Part shown: positions 6,816-12,693 of the stretch, one piece after another
Position numbering within the stretch: position 1 is the stretch's first letter
Layout of the letters: the number at the start of each line of letters is the position of its first letter
From: Dehalococcoidia bacterium
GTDB taxonomy: Bacteria; Chloroflexota; Dehalococcoidia; Dehalococcoidales; JAUVZE01
Assembly (NCBI GenBank): GCA_004376435.1
Contig: SOJS01000049.1
Coordinates: 1 to 12,693, forward strand
DNA length: 12,693 nucleotides
Direction of reading: 5' to 3'
The notes under the pieces: generated by a model
Databases searched by the model: none
What the model was told of the DNA's origin: nothing
The model's input: only the letters and a program-made list of their open reading frames with translations
Translations under genes and position numbers: made by a program

Positions 6816-7327
6816 TTCTTGCTTCCCTTAAAATTCTTGATTCTTTCTTCAAGCCCCTTAATTAGCCTGGGCACTATCTCCAGGTAATCGCCGATGAGGG
6901 CATAGTCGGCTATCTGGACCAGAGGCGCCTGGCGGTCAGTATTAATGGCGATTATCTTATCGGCACCCTGCATGCCCACCAGGTGCTGCACCGCCCCCGA
7001 AACCGCCACCCCGATATAGAGCTTAGGCACCACCGTCCTGCCCGTCTGCCCTACCTGCCGTGTGTAGGGAAGGAGCCCGGACTCAACCACCCTTCGGGAA
7101 CAGCCGATAGTTCCCCCCAGAAGTTTAGCCAGCTCCTCAAGCATGGGTAAATTTTTGGCATCGCAGGCACCCTTGCCAACCACCACCAGAGCCAGAACCC
7201 TGGTAATATCAACGCCGTCGCCTTCGGTAGCTCTAGGAATAAAATCAATGACCCTGGGCAGCAGTGCGTAGAGTTCCCTCCACGCTTTCATAGGATTGCT
7301 CAAAAAGAGGCTGGCCGACGAACTCAC
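6812..7327 (-). CDS. Stand-alone EtfA C-terminal (FAD-binding) domain; N-terminal domain absent
   Basis: Only the C-terminal FAD-binding domain of an electron transfer flavoprotein alpha subunit is present. The diagnostic motifs are intact: GCSRRVVESG (about 75-84), RQVGQTGRTV (90-99), SGAVQHLVGM (110-119) and AINTD (127-131). At 171 residues it is about half a normal EtfA (roughly 310-330). The N-terminal domain that packs on EtfB is missing. An in-frame TAA lies about 15 bases before the GTG at 7327, and none of the three minus-strand frames in 7328-7488 looks like the missing half. The start is uncertain: GTG at 7327 lacks a ribosome-binding site, and the ATG at residue 13 (7291) has only a weak one. 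Against simple decay, the frame is clean, the FAD motifs are conserved and its stop overlaps fixC as GTGA. It could be a real single-domain protein serving FixC, or a truncated duplicate. Confidence 0.85.
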   Translation of the reverse strand: MSSSASLFLSNPMKAWRELYALLPRVIDFIPRATEGDGVDITRVLALVVVGKGACDAKNLPMLEELAKLLGGTIGCSRRVVESGLLPYTRQVGQTGRTVVPKLYIGVAVSGAVQHLVGMQGADKIIAINTDRQAPLVQIADYALIGDYLEIVPRLIKGLEERIKNFKGSKK

Positions 7328-7488
7328 ATAAGGGAAGAGTTAGAAATAAACGGCCACTCGGAGTCTGGATAAAGGTTAGCAGACTGTGTTAAGCACCATA
7401 TCCGCAACGAGGTATACGACTGAGAAAATTCTATCTATTATGAGACACAGACATTGGCCTCATGTAATGTAGGTGAATGGGCTATGTC
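7328..7488. other. 161-base spacer between the EMO-like gene and the EtfA-domain gene
   Basis: All other gaps within this cluster are short, so this one stands out. I find no coding remnant of an EtfA N-terminal domain in any minus-strand frame, no convincing promoter and no T-tailed hairpin. A 6-base inverted repeat (AGTCTG at 7362-7367, CAGACT at 7380-7385) is too weak to interpret. It may be the scar of the event that removed the N-terminal half. Confidence 0.35.
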
Positions 7489-9468
7489 CTATTTCAGTGC
7501 CCTGACTACAATCTCAGCGAGATCCAGCACCTGAACTCTATCGTCGGCATTTTCGTCTTTTAGCCCATCCACAAACATGGTCATGCAGTACGGGCAGCAG
7601 ACGCAAATCGTTTCAGGGTCTTCCTTCAGGGCTTCTTCGACACGCGCCATGTCAATACGTTTGCCAACGCGGTTTTTCATCCACATGCGCCCGCCGCCGG
7701 CACCGCAGCAGAATCCAATTTTATGGTGACGCTTCATCTCAGTCGGCGCATGTCCAATAGCTGAGACAAGAGCTTTACGTGGAGCTTCATAGATATCATT
7801 GTGCCGTCCCAGATAGCAGGAATCATGAAACACCATTTTCCCCAGGTCCTCGGCCCTGTCCAGATTAAGCTTACCCTCGCCGATTAGATTATTGATTAAC
7901 TCGGTGTGATGGATGACTTCCAGTTCAACATCATACTGGTCGTAATCGTTCTTTAAAGTACTGTAACAGTGCGGACAGTGGGAAATAATTTTATTAACGC
8001 CCCTTTCGGTAAACATCTTGATGTTTTCTTTCACTATACGCTCGAAAACGAACTCATTACCCAGACGACGCAAGCTGTCACCACAACACAGTTCATCTTT
8101 GCCCAAGATGCCCCAGGAAACACCAGCGGCATCCAGAATTTTAGCCAGAGCTAGGGTCGTTCGCCGGTTGCGGGCATCAAAGGCGCCGGCACAGCCCACA
8201 AAGAAGAGGTACTCGGTCTTGCCGGCCTCAAAGGGCTTAACATCAATTTCGGCAGCCCACTTGGTACGTTCAGCGGGGGCAATACCCCAGGGATTGCTGC
8301 GCTGCTCCATGTTCTCAAAGAAGCCCAGTAGCTCTTCGGGGAACCTGGCGTGCATCTCCACCAGGTCACGGCGCATATCAATAATCTTGGGGAAATGCTC
8401 GATAAACACCGGGCATACCTCCACGCAAGCACCGCAGGTGGTGCACTCCCAGATAACCTCCTCGGATATGCTGCCTTCCACGTCACCGCCGATTAAGGGC
8501 AACACCGCTTCCCTGTTACTGGCTACCAGAGGGCCGTTTTTCAGCAGATTCGCCTTAATATCATGGATGACCAGCCGCGGATTCAACGGCTTACCTGTGA
8601 AGGTAGCCGGACAGACATCCGAGCAACGGCCACATTCAGTACAGGAGTAAGAATCCAGCAAGTCCTTCCATGTAAACCGCTCCACCTGCCCCACGCCGAA
8701 GACATTGCCCTTCTTAAACTCCTCCCGTGTTTGGGAGTTGATCTTCTCCAGACTTCTGACGAAACAGCTGGGGATAGCCGTGAGGATGTGTATATGCTTG
8801 CTGTAAGGCAGGTAATTAAGAAAGCTGAGCAGCACTATAGCATGAATCCACCAGAAAACGCCGGCGGATACCACCAGACCCTCTGCCGAGACCCCGGAGA
8901 ACCAGCCCGCCACCAAACTGGATACCGGCATATAGGCGGCAGCCCTCTCGGTGCCATGAGCTATGTGGCTGGCGTGCATGCCAAAGAAGGCAATCATCAG
9001 ACCAGCAATCAGTGACAGGATGACAAAGGCGTCACGGCTCCGCGCCACTATGTTAGCAGGGGGAAAGGCCAAACGGCGGATAACCGCCAGCAGCACCGCC
9101 AGCAAGGCGATGATGGATACTATGTCAAAGATAAAGGCCAGGGTAAAGTAGGCACCATCCGGCAGGTATGAGATGCTGATGTAAGCCGGGAACAGGCCGT
9201 TGAGCAGGAACTCGGCATTGGCGATTAATAAGACAATAAAGCACCAGAAAAGAACGGCATGGTTGAAACCGAACGGATATCGCCAAGTAATCGTGCAAAG
9301 CTGGGTAAACGGGTATAATAACATGCTCCAGATACGTTTACCCACATTGTCACAACGGTTTTCCGCCCTGCCCAGGGCTACCAGACGAAAACGCTTGAAA
9401 CAGCTCCAGCCAAAAAGGGCTATAGCAGCTACAAAGACAACGGCAAATAGCATGATACTAGGCAACAC
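7489..9468 (-). CDS. Membrane iron-sulfur oxidoreductase with CCG domains, EtfAB:menaquinone oxidoreductase (EMO/DUF224)-like
   Basis: This is probably the membrane outlet for EtfAB electrons, passing them to menaquinone. The assignment rests on architecture plus the adjacent etfBA. The N-terminal ~225 residues contain about five membrane segments (roughly 3-21, 68-90, 105-130, 146-165, 196-218) with candidate haem b ligands His70, His165, His168 and His209, and the WWIHAIVLLSFLNYLPYSKH stretch typical of NarI/DsrM-like domains. Next come two [4Fe-4S] motifs: CTECGRCSDVCP (Cys276, 279, 282, 286) and CTTCGACVEVCP (342, 345, 348, 352). Two complete CCG domains follow: Cys426/CCG 461-463/CPHC 498-501, and Cys551/CCG 587-589/CPYC 625-628. 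In HdrB/D-type proteins, CCG domains bind non-cubane clusters. The start is GTG at 9468 with AAGGAG 6 bases upstream. Alternatives are HdrD-like or glycolate-oxidase-like reductases, less likely in this context. Confidence 0.88.
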   Translation of the reverse strand: MLPSIMLFAVVFVAAIALFGWSCFKRFRLVALGRAENRCDNVGKRIWSMLLYPFTQLCTITWRYPFGFNHAVLFWCFIVLLIANAEFLLNGLFPAYISISYLPDGAYFTLAFIFDIVSIIALLAVLLAVIRRLAFPPANIVARSRDAFVILSLIAGLMIAFFGMHASHIAHGTERAAAYMPVSSLVAGWFSGVSAEGLVVSAGVFWWIHAIVLLSFLNYLPYSKHIHILTAIPSCFVRSLEKINSQTREEFKKGNVFGVGQVERFTWKDLLDSYSCTECGRCSDVCPATFTGKPLNPRLVIHDIKANLLKNGPLVASNREAVLPLIGGDVEGSISEEVIWECTTCGACVEVCPVFIEHFPKIIDMRRDLVEMHARFPEELLGFFENMEQRSNPWGIAPAERTKWAAEIDVKPFEAGKTEYLFFVGCAGAFDARNRRTTLALAKILDAAGVSWGILGKDELCCGDSLRRLGNEFVFERIVKENIKMFTERGVNKIISHCPHCYSTLKNDYDQYDVELEVIHHTELINNLIGEGKLNLDRAEDLGKMVFHDSCYLGRHNDIYEAPRKALVSAIGHAPTEMKRHHKIGFCCGAGGGRMWMKNRVGKRIDMARVEEALKEDPETICVCCPYCMTMFVDGLKDENADDRVQVLDLAEIVVRALK

Positions 9469-9506
9469 GACTTACTCCTTTTTGGTGCTAATATCCCGGC
9501 ACCCCA

Positions 9507-10841
9507 TTAACCGGCTTTCCTGGCACGCGCCTCCTTGATACCCTTTGTGATAGCCGGAACCACATGAAGGCAATCCCCGACAATCCCGTAGGTAGCCACC
9601 TCGAAGATTGGCGCTCCTTTATCATGGTTGATGGCGATGATTACATCCGAATCCTGCATTCCCACCAGGTGCTGAATAGCGCCACTGATGCCACAGGCAA
9701 AGTATATCTTGGGACGGACTGTCTTGCCCGTCTGGCCGACCTGGCGTTCCAACGGCATCCAGCCTGCCTCGACCACACTGCGCGAACAGCCGACCACAGC
9801 CCCCAGCTCGTCGGCAAGTTCCTCTAGGAGCTTGAAATTCTCCTGGGCACACATGCCGCGTCCGCCGGAGACGATTATCTCCGCCGCCGCCATATCCACA
9901 GCCCCCTGTTTGCTGTCTTCGATTATCTCCAGAACCTTGGTGGCAAAGTCCTCTTCCCTGACCGGTATGGACTCACGCACTACATCACCCCTGCGGGAAG
10001 TGTCTCTCTCCGGCATGGACATCACATGCGGCCTGACTGAAGCCATCTGCGGCCGGGTGCGCTCGGTCAGAATAGTAGCCATGATATTGCCTCCGAAGGC
10101 GGGGCGTGTCTGCAGCAGAAAGCCTTCATCGTCAATTGACAGGCCGGTACAATCTGCGGTCAACCCGGTCTGAAGCTGCGTAGCCACCGCCCCGGCCAGG
10201 TCCCGGCCCAGACCGGTAGCCCCTATAAGCACAATCTCCGGCTTATACTTCTCCACCAAGTAACAAATAGCCTTGTAGTACGGCTCGGTGCGATAGTAAC
10301 GGAATATCGAGTCATCTACCAAGTACACCTTCATGGCGCCATAGGCAAACGACTCCTGGCAGAGGTTCTCCACATTCTCGCCGATAACCACGGAGCATAG
10401 CTCCGCACCCCGGGTTTTGGCTAGGTCGGCACCCACGCCCAGCAACTCCCAAGAGACCACAGCCGGCTCGCCCCCGGTTTGCTCCACAAAGACCCAGATA
10501 CCTTTATACTCCCTTAATTTAGCCTGCAATACCGCTTCTTCCGCGCTTGGCTCTTCGGCTTCGGGGGCTACGTCTGCTTTCCCGGAGCGGGCGGCTATCT
10601 CAGCGAGAATCCTCTGCTCCTCCGGGGTATAGTAAATCTCAATAGCATCGGTGGGGCAGACCTTGAGACACTTGCGGCAGCCACTGCATTTCTCCAGGGA
10701 GATGACCGGCTCGCCATTATCATCCATCTCTATGGCGTCCTTGGGGCAGGAGCTCTGGCAACGGGCGCCACAGGCGATACACTTACCCGGAATGAGTTTA
10801 GCTACACCCCGGGGTCTCTTTAACTTCTTCTCCTCCGGCAT
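9507..10841 (-). CDS. etfA: Electron transfer flavoprotein alpha subunit with N-terminal 2x[4Fe-4S] ferredoxin domain
   Basis: EtfA binds FAD and pairs with EtfB to carry electrons from flavin dehydrogenases. Residues 1-70 form a ferredoxin-like domain. The first motif is CIACGARCQSSCP (Cys21, 24, 28, 32), with one extra residue between the second and third cysteines; the second is CSGCRKCLKVCP (Cys52, 55, 58, 62). A linker rich in Ala/Glu follows (about 75-110). The EtfA N-terminal domain begins near YKGIWVFVEQTGG and includes IGATGLGRDLAGAVATQL. The C-terminal FAD domain has GCSRSVVEAG, RQVGQTGKTV (366-375), SGAIQHLVGM (386-395) and AINHD (404-408). Total length is 444, consistent with a normal EtfA plus the fused ferredoxin. 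The ATG at 10841 has only a weak upstream AAAGGA. It follows etfB by 33 bases. Ferredoxin-fused EtfAs are known in anaerobes; the electron route through the clusters is inference. Confidence 0.96.
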   Translation of the reverse strand: MPEEKKLKRPRGVAKLIPGKCIACGARCQSSCPKDAIEMDDNGEPVISLEKCSGCRKCLKVCPTDAIEIYYTPEEQRILAEIAARSGKADVAPEAEEPSAEEAVLQAKLREYKGIWVFVEQTGGEPAVVSWELLGVGADLAKTRGAELCSVVIGENVENLCQESFAYGAMKVYLVDDSIFRYYRTEPYYKAICYLVEKYKPEIVLIGATGLGRDLAGAVATQLQTGLTADCTGLSIDDEGFLLQTRPAFGGNIMATILTERTRPQMASVRPHVMSMPERDTSRRGDVVRESIPVREEDFATKVLEIIEDSKQGAVDMAAAEIIVSGGRGMCAQENFKLLEELADELGAVVGCSRSVVEAGWMPLERQVGQTGKTVRPKIYFACGISGAIQHLVGMQDSDVIIAINHDKGAPIFEVATYGIVGDCLHVVPAITKGIKEARARKAG

Positions 10842-10874
10842 ATAAGACCCATTATCCTTTCAGGTTCACCGCTA

Positions 10875-11690
10875 TTATAGACTGATGATGTCCCTTTCTA
10901 TCAGCTTATCCAACAGCAAATGGGCAGCTTCCTCAGGGTTGCCGATGCCGTCGCCCAGTATCTCGCCCTTGGCCCTCTCCGGCGAAAATATCCTGCGTAC
11001 CTGGGTTGCCGAACCCTTGAGCCCGATAGTCTCCTCATCCAGTTTCAACACTTTGTTATCCCATAGCACCACCGCAGTATCTTCAGCCATCAGCCGCATC
11101 GGCACTGTGGGGTAGCGTGGCGTATTAACCTCCCGCAGCACCGAAATCATGGCCGGCAAGGGCGCCTCCACGATTTCATGGCGGCCTTCCAGCTTACGCC
11201 TGACCCTCACTTTCCTGGCCGGCAGGTCTATACCCTCGATGCGGTCAACCATAGTTAGCTGTGAATACCCCAGGCGAGTGGCAATGCCCGGCCCCACTTG
11301 GGCAGTATCGCCATCAATGGTCTGTCGACCACAGAGCACCAGGGCCACTTCTTCCTGCTCAGCCAGCCGTTTGATGGCCTCGGCCAGAACTATGCTGGTA
11401 GCTAGGGTATCAGCGCCGCCAAAAGCACGGTCGCTCAAGAGCACTGCCTCATCGGCCCCCAGGGATATGGTTTTTCTCAGCGTAACCTCGGTATCGGGAG
11501 GCCCCATGGAGATTGCCACCACGCGTAGTAACCCATATCTATCTTTGATCCTGAGGCTTTCTTCCAGCGCATGGGTATCAAACGGATTCATAATAAAGGG
11601 CACACCTTCTCGGACCAGGGTGCCGGTAACGGGGTCAATTTTAACCTGGGTAGTGTCCGGGACCTGTTTGATGCAACAGACGATATACAT
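10875..11690 (-). CDS. etfB: Electron transfer flavoprotein beta subunit
   Basis: EtfB forms the EtfAB heterodimer. The 271 residues begin MYIVCCIKQVPDT, with MNPFDTHALEESLRIKDRYG (34-53), SMGPPDTEVTLRKTISLGAD, LLSDRAFGGADTLATSIVLA (84-103) and CGRQTIDGDTAQVGPGIA (120-137). The signature region starts VRVRRKLEGRHEIVE (161-175). The SDRAFGGADTLATS and DGDTAQVGP motifs closely resemble those of bifurcating ETFs that bind a second FAD in EtfB rather than AMP. That is a judgement from motif memory, not a test. It is the first gene of the ETF cluster. The ATG at 11690 lacks a strong ribosome-binding site. No acyl-CoA dehydrogenase gene is adjacent. Confidence 0.96.
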   Translation of the reverse strand: MYIVCCIKQVPDTTQVKIDPVTGTLVREGVPFIMNPFDTHALEESLRIKDRYGLLRVVAISMGPPDTEVTLRKTISLGADEAVLLSDRAFGGADTLATSIVLAEAIKRLAEQEEVALVLCGRQTIDGDTAQVGPGIATRLGYSQLTMVDRIEGIDLPARKVRVRRKLEGRHEIVEAPLPAMISVLREVNTPRYPTVPMRLMAEDTAVVLWDNKVLKLDEETIGLKGSATQVRRIFSPERAKGEILGDGIGNPEEAAHLLLDKLIERDIISL

Positions 11691-11714
11691 TTAATATCCA
11701 CGCAGTCCTTTGCC

Positions 11715-11743
11715 ATTCTAAGGAAAAACTGCCCTGAGTGCAA
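11715..11743 (-). promoter_or_regulatory. Candidate promoter for the etfB-led cluster
   Basis: On the minus strand TTGCAC (11743-11738) is followed after 17 bases by TAGAAT (11720-11715). The -10 matches TATAAT at five of six positions and the -35 is weak (TTG only). A start near 11708 would leave a leader of about 18 bases before the etfB ATG. A small ATGCC/GGCAT hairpin lies just upstream, near 11746-11760. Confidence 0.35.
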
Positions 11744-11842
11744 GCATGCCTTGAGGCATTAAAGCCTATTGGTTGAGTAGGCAAAGACCCCCTCAATATT
11801 AGCCAGTAGCTGGTCGACAAGGTGAAATTTTCACTATAGGCG

Positions 11843-12043
11843 CTATCCACTCACATTAAGCCACAGGCGAAGCGGCTCTAAATAGGGCTCCGTTTCGCCA
11901 TTTTTATAAAGCAAAAACTCCACCTTCTGCTCCTCACCAGCCACCTCAGGCGTAAAGCTCACCTCATCCTCCCACCCCTCATCATGTTCAAGGGTAATTC
12001 CGGCAACCTCGTTATTCTTAACACCGTCTATCCTCACCTCCAC
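11843..12043 (-). pseudogene. C-terminal part of the DUF1616 protein, cut off by an in-frame TGA
   Basis: This frame continues directly, in the same phase, from the gene above after a single TGA (12046-12044). The sequence VEVRIDGVKNNEVAGITLEH and later VSFTPEVAGEEQKVEFLLYK, ending LRLWLNVSG, is the extracellular beta-sandwich-like end expected of DUF1616 proteins. It is not an independent gene: the GTG at 12043 is simply the codon after the stop and has no sensible ribosome-binding site spacing. One base change (for example TGA from CGA) would restore a protein of about 280 residues. It is followed by a 152-base gap before etfB. Confidence 0.75.
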
Positions 12044-12682
12044 TCAATAGCCCACTGTCTCATACTCATTGTTAACGATGCCCGCTATCACTCTCCCTTC
12101 CTCACCTACTGTTAGCTCACTAGGATAGCTTCCAGCATTGCCTTCCTGCCCTAAGATATAAAACTCGGTAAACTTCTCACCTACCTTGGGTGTAGCGATA
12201 ACATAGCCCATCACCCCCAAGGCGCCCAATACAGTAACCACCAGAATAATAGATAGCGTTTTATCCCAGATACTTGCCCCCCGACCCGGTAATGCCAAGT
12301 TAAACTCGCTACTAAGACGCTCCTCCGGCGGTAGCCTCCTCTGCCTGAAGTAAGCAATGGCGGAGGCAATAAATATGAAAGAGACCATAGAAAAGAGGAT
12401 AGACTCTAGCCTTATCCCCCACGGTGTATAGTTAAGAATGAGCCCAATGAAGGCTACTACAGCGATGCTCAAACCAAGGCTGAGCGCTATCCTCTCAACG
12501 CCACTCATCCCCACCTTCTTGGGGTAAAGGGCTACCATCAGTGCGTAACCGGGGAAGAAAAGGACAAAGGGGAATCCCAGAATAATGCGAACAACATTGT
12601 CGGGAAAAAGGAGAATTGCCGCCATCAGCAAAATAACCAGCAGGTTCAGCAGTAAAAGCCCATTCCCTATTTTAATCCTCAA
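12044..12682 (-). CDS. DUF1616 family membrane protein, N-terminal part (ends at premature TGA)
   Basis: Role unknown; DUF1616 proteins are membrane proteins of archaea and some bacteria, often with surface-associated genes. The 212 residues hold an N-terminal hydrophobic pair (about 8-26 and 32-52) with the family-typical FVLFFPGYALMVALYPKK, then GVERIALSLGLSIAVVAFIG (61-80), a segment near 93-112 and one near 143-163. The extracellular start KFTEFYILGQEGNAGSYPSE and GRVIAGIVNNEYETVGY follows, and a TGA stops it in the middle of that conserved domain. The start is TTG at 12682 with AAGGA about 7 bases upstream, close to the window edge. The remainder is encoded in phase downstream. Possible explanations are a nonsense mutation, a sequencing error or readthrough. 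Confidence 0.82.
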   Translation of the reverse strand: MRIKIGNGLLLLNLLVILLMAAILLFPDNVVRIILGFPFVLFFPGYALMVALYPKKVGMSGVERIALSLGLSIAVVAFIGLILNYTPWGIRLESILFSMVSFIFIASAIAYFRQRRLPPEERLSSEFNLALPGRGASIWDKTLSIILVVTVLGALGVMGYVIATPKVGEKFTEFYILGQEGNAGSYPSELTVGEEGRVIAGIVNNEYETVGY

Positions 12683-12693
12683 TAGTCGTCCTT

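Noticed and set aside
7489..9468. Methanogen-type heterodisulfide reductase HdrD
   Set aside because: The CCG domains are shared, but the fused N-terminal membrane domain and the adjacent etfBA fit the EMO/DUF224 group better.
5239..11690. Nitrogen-fixation fixABCX operon
   Set aside because: No nitrogenase genes are present, the gene order is interrupted by the EMO-like gene, and FixABCX-like proteins are widespread in non-fixing anaerobes.
11641..11850. 69-codon minus-strand frame upstream of and overlapping etfB
   Set aside because: It overlaps the etfB start in another frame, has no recognisable family and covers the likely promoter region.
12044..12046. Selenocysteine at the in-frame TGA of the DUF1616 gene
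   Set aside because: The family has no conserved redox Cys/Sec at this position, and I see no obvious SECIS-like hairpin just downstream. A point mutation is simpler.
1..12693. CRISPR arrays, tRNA/rRNA genes, insertion sequences or phage genes
   Set aside because: I saw no regularly spaced direct repeats, no tRNA- or rRNA-like sequence and no transposase or integrase motifs on either strand.

Overview
The window looks like chromosomal DNA from an anaerobic bacterium of the Chloroflexota, class Dehalococcoidia or a close relative. I infer this from the hrcA-grpE-dnaK-dnaJ order under a CIRCE operator, a DUF1616 membrane protein, and an electron-transfer-flavoprotein (ETF) cluster with a ferredoxin-fused EtfA and a membrane iron-sulfur oxidoreductase. 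No marker gene fixes the taxon. Every supported gene lies on the minus strand, so transcription runs from high to low coordinates. The plus-strand open frames are shadows of these genes.

In transcription order: (1) 12682-11843 is a DUF1616 membrane protein broken by one in-frame TGA. (2) 11690-5239 is an ETF-based electron-transfer cluster: etfB; etfA with an N-terminal two-cluster ferredoxin domain; a 659-residue membrane oxidoreductase with two [4Fe-4S] motifs and two CCG domains, resembling EtfAB:menaquinone oxidoreductase (EMO/DUF224); a stand-alone EtfA C-terminal (FAD-binding) domain; then fixC and fixX. The last three are joined by 4-base GTGA stop/start overlaps. (3) 5183-1569 is the heat-shock operon: promoter and CIRCE, then hrcA, grpE and dnaK. 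(4) 1568-146 is an AT-rich stretch between dnaK and dnaJ. It holds a coiled-coil fragment, a predicted lipoprotein with a transglutaminase-like Cys/His pattern and an unusual start, a 74-residue protein of unknown function, and a REP-like inverted repeat. (5) 145-1 is the 5' end of dnaJ, running off the window.

Functionally, EtfAB should collect electrons from flavin dehydrogenases such as acyl-CoA dehydrogenases, none of which is encoded here. The cluster offers two possible outlets for these electrons: the membrane EMO-like protein (to menaquinone) and FixCX (ETF:quinone-oxidoreductase type). The ferredoxin domain on EtfA adds a possible ferredoxin-level path. The chaperone operon appears to be repressed by its own first product, HrcA, acting at CIRCE.

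The most notable features are the orphan EtfA FAD domain coupled to fixC, the two quinone-directed modules in one ETF cluster, the apparent non-AUG start of the lipoprotein, the single-codon break in the DUF1616 gene, and the foreign-looking cargo between dnaK and dnaJ.
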